From assembly GCF_012927275.1 (NCBI RefSeq), contig NZ_JABBGG010000003.1, forward strand, positions 1 to 64,000: DNA of 64,000 nucleotides. Reading direction: 5' to 3'. The stretch comes from Massilia polaris. GTDB taxonomy: Bacteria; Pseudomonadota; Gammaproteobacteria; Burkholderiales; Burkholderiaceae_D. The notes beneath the pieces are model-generated. The model saw only the letters and a program-made list of their open reading frames with translations. It was not told the DNA's origin and searched no databases. Shown one piece after another: positions 37,425 through 46,377 of this stretch; positions within the stretch are counted from its first letter, which is position 1; each line of letters starts with the position of its first letter. The position numbers and the translations under genes are program-made.

Positions 37425-37624
37425 ACAACAGCATTCGCGCCTTGCGGGCCGAATGCGGCTGGAGCCAGGCCCACCTGGCAGACCTGCTGCAGGTCTCGCG
37501 CCAGACAGTCAACGCGATCGAGACCGGCCGCTACGACCCCAGCCTGCCGCTTGCGTTTGCCATTGCAAAGCTATTCTCACAACCGATTGAAGCGATCTTC
37601 ACCCCAGACCAGGAGCCAGCATGA
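37421..37624 (+). CDS. Small XRE-family HTH regulator, YozG-like
   Basis: A 67-residue protein that is almost entirely one Cro/CI-type helix-turn-helix: IRALRAECGWSQAHLADLLQ, then VSRQTVNAIETGRYDPSLPL, then the short tail IEAIFTPDQ. It is coupled to both neighbours by ATGA overlaps (upstream at 37421, downstream at 37621), so membrane protein, regulator and hydrolase form one transcript. The two inverted repeats at the promoter suggest autoregulation. Confidence 0.85.
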   Translation: MNNSIRALRAECGWSQAHLADLLQVSRQTVNAIETGRYDPSLPLAFAIAKLFSQPIEAIFTPDQEPA

Positions 37625-38544
37625 AAAAAGCCGCCGTTCTTCTCGCACTGCTGTTCGCAGCTGGTGCTCCCGCACACGCGCAGGACGAACCGCGCAACCG
37701 CTTCGCTTCAACCGAAGTCGCTTCCGAGCGCTTCGAAGTGGGCGCGCTGGCGGTCGAACGCCACGGCAGACGTGGTACGCCGATGATCCTGATCCCAGGG
37801 CTGGCCAGTGGAAGCTGGGTATGGCAGGACGCGATTCGCACTTTCCGCGACGACCATGTGCTGTATGTGGTGACGCTGCCGGGCTTCGACGGCCGCGCGC
37901 CGATAGCGGGGAACATGCTCGATGAGGTACAGAAGTCGCTGCACCAGCTGATCGACTCGCGCAAGCTGGCCAGGCCAGTGCTGGTCGGGCACAGCCTGGG
38001 AGGCACGCTTGCGATCGCGATCGCGGCGCAGCATCCCAACCTGGCTGGAGGCGTTGTCAGCATCGACGGATTGCCGGTCTTCCCCGGCACCGAGGATATG
38101 CCGCCCGAGCAGCGCCCGCAACTCGCCAGCGGCATCATGCGCCGCATGGCCGGGCTGACGCCTGCGGCCTTCGCCGGCCAGCAGCAGCAATATATGCGCA
38201 GCATTGGCGTAGTCGACATGGCGCGCGCCGATGAACTGGCCAAGCTGACCGCGCGCAGCGATCCGGCAGCGACGGTGCAGTACATGGCAGCTGTGATGGC
38301 GCAGGACCTTCGTCCCGGCCTCCCGCAGATAACGGCGCCGGTGCTGGTGCTGGCGCCGTTCCTGGAACTGGACGCGACCGATCCGAGCGCCGGCATGGCC
38401 AGCAAGGTCGGCTACTACACCGAGTTGATGTCGGGTACCCCGAAATTGAGCGTGGTCGGCATACCGGGCGCGCGCCACTTCGCGATGATCGACCAGCCGC
38501 AGCGCGTCACCGACGCGATCCGCGCATTCTTGAAGTCACGGTAG
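37621..38544 (+). CDS. Exported alpha/beta hydrolase
   Basis: A 307-residue enzyme with a signal peptide (KKAAVLLALLFAAGAPAHAQ). The oxyanion region is LIPGLASGSW, the nucleophile elbow is VGHSLGG with Ser at about 127, the acid is probably an Asp or Glu in the C-terminal third, and the His is in PGARHFAMIDQP. The substrate is unknown; esterase or lactonase activity is plausible. It is third in the coupled transcript with the HTH regulator. Confidence 0.85.
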   Translation: MKKAAVLLALLFAAGAPAHAQDEPRNRFASTEVASERFEVGALAVERHGRRGTPMILIPGLASGSWVWQDAIRTFRDDHVLYVVTLPGFDGRAPIAGNMLDEVQKSLHQLIDSRKLARPVLVGHSLGGTLAIAIAAQHPNLAGGVVSIDGLPVFPGTEDMPPEQRPQLASGIMRRMAGLTPAAFAGQQQQYMRSIGVVDMARADELAKLTARSDPAATVQYMAAVMAQDLRPGLPQITAPVLVLAPFLELDATDPSAGMASKVGYYTELMSGTPKLSVVGIPGARHFAMIDQPQRVTDAIRAFLKSR

Positions 38545-38554
38545 GGAGAAGTCG

Positions 38555-38779
38555 ATGAAAAGCACGGGATTCTGGATCAGGCGCTATGCCGTTGTCGCTG
38601 GCGGCGCTTTCGTCCTGCTGGTGGCAGCCGGTTTGCTGAAGGGCCGCGAACCTGAACGAGTCCTGGCCGAGTCCTTGTTCTGGGGAGTGGTAACGGCGGC
38701 GGTATTTACCGCCTTCCGCTACCGTAGCGCGCGCAAAGGCGAGGCGTGCGCGCTGTGCCGCGATACGGTCGAAGACTAG
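38555..38779 (+). CDS. Small membrane protein of unknown function
   Basis: A 74-residue protein with two hydrophobic helices (about 10-27 and 42-55) and a polar tail holding a CALC motif. It lies 10 bp after the hydrolase gene, preceded by GGGAG, so it likely closes the same transcript. The last 4 bp overlap the convergent moaD gene. Confidence 0.6.
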   Translation: MKSTGFWIRRYAVVAGGAFVLLVAAGLLKGREPERVLAESLFWGVVTAAVFTAFRYRSARKGEACALCRDTVED

Positions 38780-39033
38780 CCGCCGGTCACTGGAGGGAAG
38801 AAGGCGACTTCACCGCCTGCTTCCACCAGCGTATCGGGCGGGCACATGACATGGTTGAACGCGGTGCGCAGCGGACGGTCGGCGGCCAGGGCAGTTTGCC
38901 AATCACCTCCACGCGCCATCAGGTGTTCGCGAACCGCGCCGACGGTCGTCACGCCTGGCGGCAGCGTCATAGTCTCTTGCGCGGTGCCGACGGCTTCACG
39001 CACGCTGGCAAAAAATCGCAGCGTAATTTCCAT
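38776..39033 (-). CDS. moaD: Molybdopterin synthase small subunit MoaD
   Basis: An 85-residue ubiquitin-like sulfur carrier that donates sulfur to precursor Z in molybdopterin synthesis. It begins MEITLRFFASVREAVG and ends in the essential double glycine (FFPPVTGG), which is adenylated and thiocarboxylated by MoeB. It lies 8 bp after moeA on the same strand. moaE is not visible in the window. Confidence 0.93.
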   Translation of the reverse strand: MEITLRFFASVREAVGTAQETMTLPPGVTTVGAVREHLMARGGDWQTALAADRPLRTAFNHVMCPPDTLVEAGGEVAFFPPVTGG

Positions 39034-39041
39034 AGTGTTTC

Positions 39042-40280
39042 CTAGTGCAGTAATTCGCTGAATGGGACGAAGCGGACGGTATCGCCCGCGGCGATGGCGT
39101 TCGACGGCGGATTGTCGATCAGCCCATCGCCCCAGACGGTCGAGGTGAGGACACCTGAACCCTGGTTCGGGAACAGGTCGAGTCCGCCGTTAGTGTTGAT
39201 CTTCGCGCGCAAGAACTCATTGCGGCGGTCGGCCCTCGGCCAGTTGAAATCGGCGCGCATGCTGAAGGCGCGCGGCGCGACGTCGCCCTGCACGCCTTGC
39301 AGGCGCAGGATGAACGGACGCACGAACAGCAAGAACGTGATGAAGCTCGATACCGGATTCCCCGGTAGGCCCAGGAAAAACGCGCTGCCTTCGGCGCGCC
39401 GCACTTGGCCGAACGCCAGCGGTTTGCCTGGCTTGACGGCGATCTGCCACATGTTCAGGCGCCCTTCCGCCTCGACTGCCGGCTTGATGTGATCTTCTTC
39501 GCCGACCGACACACCGCCAGAGGTGATGATCAGGTCATGTTCGCGCGCCGCGTTGCGCAGCATATCGCGCGTCGCGTCCAGCGTGTCCGGCACGATGCCG
39601 AAATCGCTAATCATGCAGCCGAGGTTTTCCAGCAGTGCGCGCAGCGTAAATCGATTCGAGTTGTAGACAGCGCCGGGCGCCAGCGGCTCGCCCGGCATCG
39701 CCAGTTCGTCCCCGGTGAAGAAAACGGCTACTTTGAGCTTGCGGAACACGGGCACATTGGCCAGGCCGACCGAGGCCGCGAGTCCCATTTCCTGGCTTCG
39801 CAGGCGTGTGCCGGCAGGCAGGATCACCGCACCGGCGGTGATGTCTTCGCCGGCGCGGCGGATCCATTCACCGCTCTTCGGCGCATGGCGAATGATCACC
39901 TGGTCGGGCGCCACTGCTTCGCACTGCTCCTGCATCACGACCGCGTCCGCGCCATCGGGAATCATCGCACCGGTAAAGATGCGTGCTGCCTGTCCGGGCG
40001 CAAGGAATTGCCCAACGTGGCCAGCCGGTATGCGCTGGCCGACCGCCAGCGTCGCGTCGCCGCGCGCGCAGTCGGCCGATCGAACTGCATAACCGTCCAT
40101 CTGCGTGTTGTCCGCCGAAGGCACGTTGAGCGTTGAGACCTGGGCGGCGGCGAGCACGCGGCCGTTGGCATCCAGCGTCGCCACCGCTTCGGTTTCGCTA
40201 ACGGGGCGCGCGGCCTCCATCAGGAAGTCGAGCGCCTCGCTCACCGCGAGCATGGGTTTCGGTGCAGGGTTCATGCTCAC
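39042..40280 (-). CDS. moeA: Molybdopterin molybdotransferase MoeA
   Basis: A 412-residue enzyme that inserts molybdate into adenylated molybdopterin. Motifs include NVPSADNTQMDGYAVRSADC near the N-terminus, IFTGAMIPDGADAVVMQEQ, the central TSGGVSVGEEDHIKPAVE and FLGLPGNPVSSFITFLLF. A GTG at 40280 overlaps the thrC stop (GTGA), and an ATG at 40274 is the alternative. It belongs to the thrC-moeA-moaD unit found across Burkholderiales. Confidence 0.93.
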   Translation of the reverse strand: MSMNPAPKPMLAVSEALDFLMEAARPVSETEAVATLDANGRVLAAAQVSTLNVPSADNTQMDGYAVRSADCARGDATLAVGQRIPAGHVGQFLAPGQAARIFTGAMIPDGADAVVMQEQCEAVAPDQVIIRHAPKSGEWIRRAGEDITAGAVILPAGTRLRSQEMGLAASVGLANVPVFRKLKVAVFFTGDELAMPGEPLAPGAVYNSNRFTLRALLENLGCMISDFGIVPDTLDATRDMLRNAAREHDLIITSGGVSVGEEDHIKPAVEAEGRLNMWQIAVKPGKPLAFGQVRRAEGSAFFLGLPGNPVSSFITFLLFVRPFILRLQGVQGDVAPRAFSMRADFNWPRADRRNEFLRAKINTNGGLDLFPNQGSGVLTSTVWGDGLIDNPPSNAIAAGDTVRFVPFSELLH

Positions 40281-41752
40281 AGCCCGGTGTGTTCCGCGAT
40301 GTAGGCCTTCATTTTCGCTACATCCGGCGGCATGACGATGAATTTCTGCGGCAGCGATTCGATGTCCTCGAAACCCGCCGGGCGTTCCGCGTCCATGCCG
40401 ACTGCTTCGAGAATGGTCTCGTTGAACTTGGCCGCAAGCGCGGTCTCCAGCACGATCATCGGCACGCCAGCGGCGATATGTTCGCGCGCGACCTTGATGC
40501 CGTCGGCGGTGTGGGTATCGATGGTGATGCCGTAGTCGTCGAGCACTTCACGGATCGTGTCCACGCGGTTGGCGTGGTTCGAACTGCCGGAGACAAACCC
40601 GTAGTTGGCCACGAGGCGGAACTCGTCGCCGTCGCTGCCCGGCTCGCCGGACAGGTCGAAGCCGCCGTCGGTTTCCACTTTCTGGAACAGCGCGCGCACG
40701 CGGTTGGCGTCGCGGCCGACCAGGTCATACACGAAGCGTTCGAAGTTCGACGCCTTCGAGATGTCCATCGACGGGCTGCTGGTGTGGTAGGTCTCGGACG
40801 CCTTGCGCACGCGGTACACGCCGGTGCGGAAGAACTCGTCGAGCACATTGTTCTCGTTGGTCGCGACGACCAGTTTGTCGATCGGCAGGCCCATCATGCG
40901 GGCGATATGGCCGGCGCAGATGTTCCCGAAATTCCCGGACGGTACGGTGAACGACACCTTTTGCTCGTTGCTGGTCGTGGCAGCCAGGTAGCCGCGGAAG
41001 TAATAGACGACTTGCGCGACCACGCGCGCCCAGTTGATCGAATTGACGGTGCCGATCTTCTGGCGCGCCTTGAAATCGAGGTCGTTGGATACTGCCTTGA
41101 CCATATCCTGGCAATCGTCAAACACGCCTTCGACGGCGACGTTGAAGATGTTCGGGTCCTGGAGGCTGAACATCTGCGCGGTCTGGAACGCGCTCATCTT
41201 CTTGTGCGGCGAGAGCATGAACACCCGGATGCCCCTCTTGCCGCGCATCGCGTATTCCGCGGCGCTGCCGGTGTCGCCCGACGTGGCGCCGAAGATGTTC
41301 AGCTCCGCGTTGTTCCTGGCCAGCGTGTATTCGAACAGGTTGCCCAGCAACTGCATCGCCATGTCCTTGAAGGCCAGGGTCGGACCGTTCGACAGCGCTT
41401 GCAGGACCAGGGTCTTGTCGCCGTCCTGCTCGAGCACGCGCAGTGGCGTAATGTCCTTTGCCGCCTCGCCGTCACGGGCGTTGCGATAGACGTTGGCAGT
41501 GTAGGTCTTGGTAGTGAGCGCCTTCAGGTCGGCGTCCGGAATATCGGTCGCGAACTTCTTGAGGATTTCATAGGCCAGGTCGGCGTACGACAGCTTGCGC
41601 CACGCATCAAGTTCGCCGCTGGTCACCTGCGGGTATTCCGAAGGAAGATACAGGCCGCCATCCGGGGCGAGGCCGCCCAACAGGATGTCTGAAAACTGCC
41701 GGGGGGCTTGCGATGCGGCCGCTGACGCAGCGCGGGTAGACACGTAATGCAT
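40277..41752 (-). CDS. thrC: Threonine synthase
   Basis: A 491-residue PLP enzyme that converts O-phospho-L-homoserine to threonine. The PLP Lys lies in GPTLAFKDMAMQLLGNL, the phosphate-binding segment is FGATSGDTGSAAEYA, and the VPSGNFGNICAGHIA motif is present. The length fits the long bacterial ThrC type. The usual partner hom is not upstream; sdaA, tdh and kbl are. It is coupled to moeA. No Shine-Dalgarno stands out before its ATG. Confidence 0.95.
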   Translation of the reverse strand: MHYVSTRAASAAASQAPRQFSDILLGGLAPDGGLYLPSEYPQVTSGELDAWRKLSYADLAYEILKKFATDIPDADLKALTTKTYTANVYRNARDGEAAKDITPLRVLEQDGDKTLVLQALSNGPTLAFKDMAMQLLGNLFEYTLARNNAELNIFGATSGDTGSAAEYAMRGKRGIRVFMLSPHKKMSAFQTAQMFSLQDPNIFNVAVEGVFDDCQDMVKAVSNDLDFKARQKIGTVNSINWARVVAQVVYYFRGYLAATTSNEQKVSFTVPSGNFGNICAGHIARMMGLPIDKLVVATNENNVLDEFFRTGVYRVRKASETYHTSSPSMDISKASNFERFVYDLVGRDANRVRALFQKVETDGGFDLSGEPGSDGDEFRLVANYGFVSGSSNHANRVDTIREVLDDYGITIDTHTADGIKVAREHIAAGVPMIVLETALAAKFNETILEAVGMDAERPAGFEDIESLPQKFIVMPPDVAKMKAYIAEHTGL

Positions 41753-41831
41753 AGGTGGGAACGTCCGTTTGGGCTAGCGCTGGATAACAAAGCAATGAAA
41801 TCGAACGTTTATTATAGCCCGGGAACGACAA

Positions 41832-43220
41832 TCAGCAAGCCGGGTGGTTCACCGTCACGACGTGGATGGCGAGGCCGCCCAGCGACGTTTCCTTGTACTT
41901 GTCCTGCATGTCCGCGCCGGTCTGGCGCATCGTTTCGATCACCGAGTCGAGGCTGACGAAGTGTGTTCCGTCGCCCTTCAGCGCAAGCGAGGCCGCGGTA
42001 ATCGCCTTGATGGCGCCCATGCCATTACGCTCGATGCACGGGATCTGAACCAGCCCGCCGATCGGGTCGCAGGTCATGCCGAGGTGGTGCTCGATGCCGA
42101 TTTCGGCTGCGTTCTCGACCTGCTCGTTGGTGCCGCCCAGCGCCGCCACCAGGCCGGCAGCAGCCATCGCGCAGGCCACGCCGACTTCGCCCTGACAGCC
42201 AACTTCGGCGCCGGAGATCGACGCGTTCTTCTTGCACAGCATGCCGATTGCGGCAGACGTCAGCATGAAATCGCGAATACCTTTGACCGGGTCGCTCGGA
42301 CGGCAGTCCTCCGCGTAGTAGCGCAGCACGGCCGGGATGATGCCCGCCGCGCCATTGGTAGGCGCGGTGACGACACGCCCGCCGGCCGCATTTTCCTCGT
42401 TGACCGCCATCGCATACAGGCTGACGCAGTGGAGCGCGTCGTGCGGCAGGTCGTTGGTGCGGTCGCCGCCCTTGTCTTCGGACTGCTTCCACAAGGTGGC
42501 CGCACGGCGCTTCACATTCAGGCCGCCCGGCAGCTGGCCGCCGGTGACGAGACCGTGCGCGATACAGTCGCTCATCACGTGCCAGATCTTGTCGATGCCG
42601 GCGTTGAGTTCTTCGTCGCTTATGCGAACGCGCTCGTTCGCACGCAGCATCTGCGGGATCGACAGGCCGGATTCCTGGCCATGGGCGAGCAGCTGCACCA
42701 TCGTATCGAACGGGAACGGCACCGGCGTCGATGGCGGAGCGTCAGGACTTCCTTCCGCCTCGCCGGCCGCATGGATAAATCCACCGCCGACGGAGTAGAA
42801 CACCTTTTCAATGACGCTGCCATCGGCCAGCTTGAGCGTAAAGCGCATGCCATTCGGATGCTCGGGCAGGCTGGTCCGCTTGTGGAAGACCAGGTCGGTG
42901 GCGCGATTGAACGGCACCTCGTGCGTTCCGAGCAGGCGCAGCTTGCCATCGAGTTCGACTTCGGCCAGCTGGTCTTCGACCGCTTCCGGATCGACATCCT
43001 GCGGCGTTTCGCCCATCAGGCCAAGGATCACCGCCTTGTCGGTCGCGTGTCCCACACCGGTGAGGGCCAGCGATCCATACAAGGCCGCTTCGATGCCGAC
43101 AGCGTTGTCCAGCGAGCCGCATTCGACCAGGAAGCGGCGTGCGGCGACCATCGGTCCCACGGTGTGGGAACTCGACGGCCCTATGCCGATTTTAAACAGG
43201 TCGAATACGCTCATGTCCAT
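41832..43220 (-). CDS. sdaA: L-serine ammonia-lyase, single-chain [4Fe-4S] type
   Basis: A 462-residue enzyme that deaminates serine to pyruvate. The N-terminal beta domain starts [20 protein letters not shown]. Cluster ligand cysteines are likely in [19 protein letters not shown] and [14 protein letters not shown]. The sequence [18 protein letters not shown] marks the alpha domain. Starts at 43220 and 43214 are both possible. It lies 43 bp after tdh. Confidence 0.95.
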   Translation of the reverse strand: MDMSVFDLFKIGIGPSSSHTVGPMVAARRFLVECGSLDNAVGIEAALYGSLALTGVGHATDKAVILGLMGETPQDVDPEAVEDQLAEVELDGKLRLLGTHEVPFNRATDLVFHKRTSLPEHPNGMRFTLKLADGSVIEKVFYSVGGGFIHAAGEAEGSPDAPPSTPVPFPFDTMVQLLAHGQESGLSIPQMLRANERVRISDEELNAGIDKIWHVMSDCIAHGLVTGGQLPGGLNVKRRAATLWKQSEDKGGDRTNDLPHDALHCVSLYAMAVNEENAAGGRVVTAPTNGAAGIIPAVLRYYAEDCRPSDPVKGIRDFMLTSAAIGMLCKKNASISGAEVGCQGEVGVACAMAAAGLVAALGGTNEQVENAAEIGIEHHLGMTCDPIGGLVQIPCIERNGMGAIKAITAASLALKGDGTHFVSLDSVIETMRQTGADMQDKYKETSLGGLAIHVVTVNHPAC

Positions 43221-43263
43221 CAGCTTGTCTCTTTATATTTTGTCGTTTTTTGGGTGAAGCAGC

Positions 43264-44226
43264 TCAGGCAGCTTTGGTCAGGCCGACGTCGATATTCTCG
43301 AGCATGTCGGTGACCATCTGTTCCAGGCCGATGCGGGCTTTCCAGCCCCAATCGCTGGTGGCGCGGCTGTCGTCCAGGCTCTTCGGCCAGGTATCGGCAA
43401 TCGCCTGGCGGCTGTCCGGTTCGTACGCGACCTTGAACTCGGGGACCGAGCGCGTGATCGCGACGGCCAGTTCGGCCGGATTGAACGACAGGCCAGCCAC
43501 ATTGTACGACGAACGGATCTGCACCTTGTCCGCCGGGGCTTCCATCAGTTCGATGGTAGCGCGGATCGCGTCAGGCATGTAGATCATCGGCAGCGTGGTT
43601 TCAGGGCCGAGGAAGCAGTCGTAACGCTCGCCGCGCAGCGCCGCGTGGAAGATCGCGATGGCGTAGTCGGTGGTGCCGCCGCCAGGAGGCGACTTGAAGC
43701 TGATGATGCCAGGGTAGCGAATGCTGCGCACGTCGACGCCGTACTTGGTGAAGTAGTACTCGCACAGGCGCTCGCCGGCCAGCTTGCTGATGCCGTAGAT
43801 CGTGGTGGGGTCCATCACCGTGTACTGCGGCGTATTGACGGCCGGCGTGTTCGGGCCGAAGGCCGCGATCGACGAAGGCCAGAAGATGCGCAGCGGCTTG
43901 CCTGCCTCGCCGCGCTCGCGCGCCACTTCGAGGATGTTCAGCAGGCCGTCCATATTCAGGGTCCACGCCTTCAGCGGGGCCCGTTCGCCGGTGGCCGACA
44001 GCAGCGCCGCCAGCTGGTAGACCTGGGTGATGCCTTCGTCGGCGACGAATTTCGCCAGGCCTGCCTTGTCAAGCACATCGAGCTGGGTGTAGCGCGCTGC
44101 CTTGTACACGTTGGTGGCGCCGATGTCCGATGCGATGACGTTCTGCGCGCCGTGCTGCAGGGCCAGCGCCTCGACCAGTTCACTGCCGATCTGGCCGTTG
44201 GCGCCGATGATGAGAATGCGTTCCAT
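43264..44226 (-). CDS. tdh: L-threonine 3-dehydrogenase, SDR type
   Basis: A 320-residue extended short-chain dehydrogenase. The N-terminal NAD motif is ILIIGANGQIGSELVEAL, and the catalytic pair lies in TTIYGISKLAGERLCEYY. PPGGGTTDYAIAIFHAAL and PMIYMPDAIRATIELM are typical of the epimerase-like threonine dehydrogenases described in Cupriavidus, rather than the zinc-dependent E. coli enzyme. The start is at MERILI; a longer frame exists upstream but would run into kbl. Only 16 bp separate it from kbl, the next enzyme of threonine breakdown. Confidence 0.9.
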   Translation of the reverse strand: MERILIIGANGQIGSELVEALALQHGAQNVIASDIGATNVYKAARYTQLDVLDKAGLAKFVADEGITQVYQLAALLSATGERAPLKAWTLNMDGLLNILEVARERGEAGKPLRIFWPSSIAAFGPNTPAVNTPQYTVMDPTTIYGISKLAGERLCEYYFTKYGVDVRSIRYPGIISFKSPPGGGTTDYAIAIFHAALRGERYDCFLGPETTLPMIYMPDAIRATIELMEAPADKVQIRSSYNVAGLSFNPAELAVAITRSVPEFKVAYEPDSRQAIADTWPKSLDDSRATSDWGWKARIGLEQMVTDMLENIDVGLTKAA

Positions 44227-44242
44227 GATAATCCTGTTGTTC

Positions 44243-45454
44243 TTAGTTCTTGAGAATGCCCAGCTCGCGCCCGGCCTGTTCGAATGCCTTGAGTACCGTT
44301 TCAAGCTGCTCGCGGGTGTGCGCCGCCGACAGCTGGACGCGCACGCGCGCCTGGCCCATTGGCACCACCGGATAGAAGAAGCCCGACAGCAGCACGCCCA
44401 GTTCATACATTCGGGCGGCGAATTTTTGTGCGACCGGCGCTTCGAACAGCATCACCGGGACGACCGGGTGGGTGCCCGGCTTGATGATGAAGCCGATGCG
44501 CTCGATCTCGGCGCGGAAGAAGGCGGTGTTCTCGTGCAGGCGGTCGCGCAGTTCGGTCGACTTCGACAGGCGCTCGAGCACCGACAGCGATGCGCCGGCG
44601 ATCGATGGCGCCAGCGTGTTCGAGAACAGGTAAGGACGCGACTTCTGGCGCAGCGTGTCGACGACTTCCTTGCGCGCCGCGGTAAAGCCGCCCATCGCGC
44701 CGCCGAGGGCTTTGCCGAGCGTGCCGGTGATGATGTCGATGCGGCCGATGACGTTGTGGTGCTCGTGGGTGCCGCGGCCGGTCTTGCCCATGAAGCCGGA
44801 CGCGTGGCATTCGTCGATCATGGTCAGCGCGCCGTACTTGTCGGCCAGGTCGCAGATCTTGTCCAGCTGGGCGATCGTGCCGTCCATCGAGAACACGCCG
44901 TCGGTCACGATGACCTTGTGGCGCTTGCCGGCCGCGGTGGCAGCCTGCAGCTGCGCTTCGAGGTCGGCCATGTCGTTGTGCGCGTAGCGGTAGCGGCCCG
45001 CTTTGCACAGGCGGATGCCGTCGATGATCGAAGCGTGGTTCAGCGCGTCGGAGATGATCGCATCGTTCTCGTCGAACAACGGCTCGAACACGCCGCCGTT
45101 GGCATCGAAAGCCGCTGCGTACAGGATGGTGTCTTCGGTGCCGAGGAAGTCGGACAGCGCTTTTTCAAGCTGCTTATGGACAGTCTGGGTGCCGCAGATG
45201 AAGCGCACCGACGACAGGCCGTAGCCATACTTCTCGGTCGCCTCGATCGACGCCTGCTGCGTTTGCAGGTCGCCGGACAGGCCGAGGTAGTTATTCGCGC
45301 ACATGTTAATCAGCTTGCGGCCGTCTTCGGCCACCACTTCGGCGCCCTGGCGCGATGCGAGCACGCGCTCCGGCTTGTACAGGCCCTGCTCGCGCAGCGT
45401 GTCCAGGTTCTGCTGCAGGCCGCTGAAAAACGCGTTTTTGGCTTGATCGCTCAT
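44243..45454 (-). CDS. kbl: Glycine C-acetyltransferase (2-amino-3-ketobutyrate CoA ligase)
   Basis: A 403-residue PLP enzyme that splits 2-amino-3-ketobutyrate with CoA into glycine and acetyl-CoA. The motifs are NNYLGLSGDLQ, MIDECHASGFMGKTGRGTHE and the PLP Lys in ITGTLGKALGGAMGG. It is first in the kbl-tdh pair and divergent from the XRE-cupin regulator gene. Confidence 0.96.
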   Translation of the reverse strand: MSDQAKNAFFSGLQQNLDTLREQGLYKPERVLASRQGAEVVAEDGRKLINMCANNYLGLSGDLQTQQASIEATEKYGYGLSSVRFICGTQTVHKQLEKALSDFLGTEDTILYAAAFDANGGVFEPLFDENDAIISDALNHASIIDGIRLCKAGRYRYAHNDMADLEAQLQAATAAGKRHKVIVTDGVFSMDGTIAQLDKICDLADKYGALTMIDECHASGFMGKTGRGTHEHHNVIGRIDIITGTLGKALGGAMGGFTAARKEVVDTLRQKSRPYLFSNTLAPSIAGASLSVLERLSKSTELRDRLHENTAFFRAEIERIGFIIKPGTHPVVPVMLFEAPVAQKFAARMYELGVLLSGFFYPVVPMGQARVRVQLSAAHTREQLETVLKAFEQAGRELGILKN

Positions 45455-45578
45455 CTTTATCCTCGTCGTGGTGGTGCCGGTTGCTTGACCGACTGTTGCA
45501 CAATGCTGTACCGTAGTTGCAGATCTTGTACCTGTTCGATCATTTCGTCTTTATCCGATATGTCGAACTCGAATTCAA

Positions 45579-45634
45579 TATAATGGATATTACCCAAGCC
45601 CAGTGAAGTTGGCAAGCAACAGTTTGGGTAATCC
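45579..45634. promoter_or_regulatory. Candidate operator pair between kbl and its divergent regulator
   Basis: GGATATTACCCAA (45585-45597) and TTGGGTAATCC (45624-45634) form an interrupted inverted repeat. A TATAAT hexamer lies at 45579-45584 on the plus strand. Dyad elements in the gap between a regulator and the operon it faces are typical operator sites. No convincing -35 box at normal spacing was found. Confidence 0.45.
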
Positions 45635-45663
45635 AATAACTTGCAAATTACATAAGCGTGCTG

Positions 45664-46239
45664 ATGAATACACCCCTGTCGACCAACTCCCCGCCCGAAG
45701 TCGGGGCAACCCTGCAGCGGCTGCGCCTTGCGCGCGGCCTGACGCTGGAGGATCTGTCGCGTATCGCGGGCGTATCGAAGTCGATGTTATCGCAGATTGA
45801 ACGCGAAAAAGCGAATCCGACCATTGCCATCACGTGGCGCCTGGCCAACGCGCTGGGCGTGCCGATCGGGGATTTGCTGGCGTCGGACACGCGCGAAGTC
45901 GAGACGATCCGCGTGCTGGACGCACACGAAACCCCCACCCTGCCCGGCGCGCACGCCGGCTACATCCTGCGCATCCTCGGACCGATGGAAATGGCGGGCA
46001 AGTATGAGTGGTATGAGCTGACCCTGGCGCCGGGCGGCGAACTGGCGTCGCAGGCGCATGATCCGGGCACCAGCGAGCACCTGACCGTCACGCACGGTTC
46101 GGTTGAGGTGGAAGTCGGCACCAGCAAGCGCAAGCTCAAGCTCGGCGGCACCGCGCGCTATCCGGCCGACCAGGACCACATCATTCGCAACACCGGCAAA
46201 TCCGAAGCCAAGGCGCTGCTGGTAGTAGTCCACCGTTAA
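45664..46239 (+). CDS. XRE-family regulator with C-terminal cupin domain
   Basis: A 191-residue protein (193 if the GTG at 45658 is used). Residues about 15-70 are a Cro/CI HTH (LRLARGLTLEDLSRIAGVSK, SMLSQIEREKANPTI). Residues about 115-190 form a cupin barrel (GSVEVEVGTSKRKLKLGGTA, ARYPADQDHIIRN) that should bind a small ligand. Such HTH-cupin proteins often control amino-acid or polyamine catabolism. It is divergent from kbl-tdh, so control of threonine breakdown is the natural guess, not shown. Confidence 0.88.
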   Translation: MNTPLSTNSPPEVGATLQRLRLARGLTLEDLSRIAGVSKSMLSQIEREKANPTIAITWRLANALGVPIGDLLASDTREVETIRVLDAHETPTLPGAHAGYILRILGPMEMAGKYEWYELTLAPGGELASQAHDPGTSEHLTVTHGSVEVEVGTSKRKLKLGGTARYPADQDHIIRNTGKSEAKALLVVVHR

Positions 46240-46271
46240 CATTCAATCGTTTTAAAGCGTTGCAAAACCCA

Positions 46272-46301
46272 TCGGGGTCCGTCCCCGGGGACGGACCCCG
46301 A
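46272..46301. repeat. Perfect 30-bp palindrome
   Basis: The sequence between 46272 and 46301 is its own reverse complement (core cgtccccggggacg, arms tcggggtc and gaccccga). It lies 32 bp after the XRE-cupin stop. It is more GC-rich than a terminator needs, and a true terminator follows, so it may be a dispersed intergenic repeat. Confidence 0.75.
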
Positions 46302-46324
46302 CGTTGGGGAAGTTGAGGGTAAGA

Positions 46325-46359
46325 AAAAAGCGCACGGGCCGGAGCCGCGTGCGCTTTTT
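46325..46359. terminator. Bidirectional terminator
   Basis: A 12-bp stem, aaaaagcgcacg / cgtgcgcttttt, with an 11-nt GC loop. It lies between the XRE-cupin gene and the convergent peptidase gene, and both exits end in a T tract. Confidence 0.9.
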
Positions 46360-46377
46360 CGTTTGGGGTGTCGCTGA

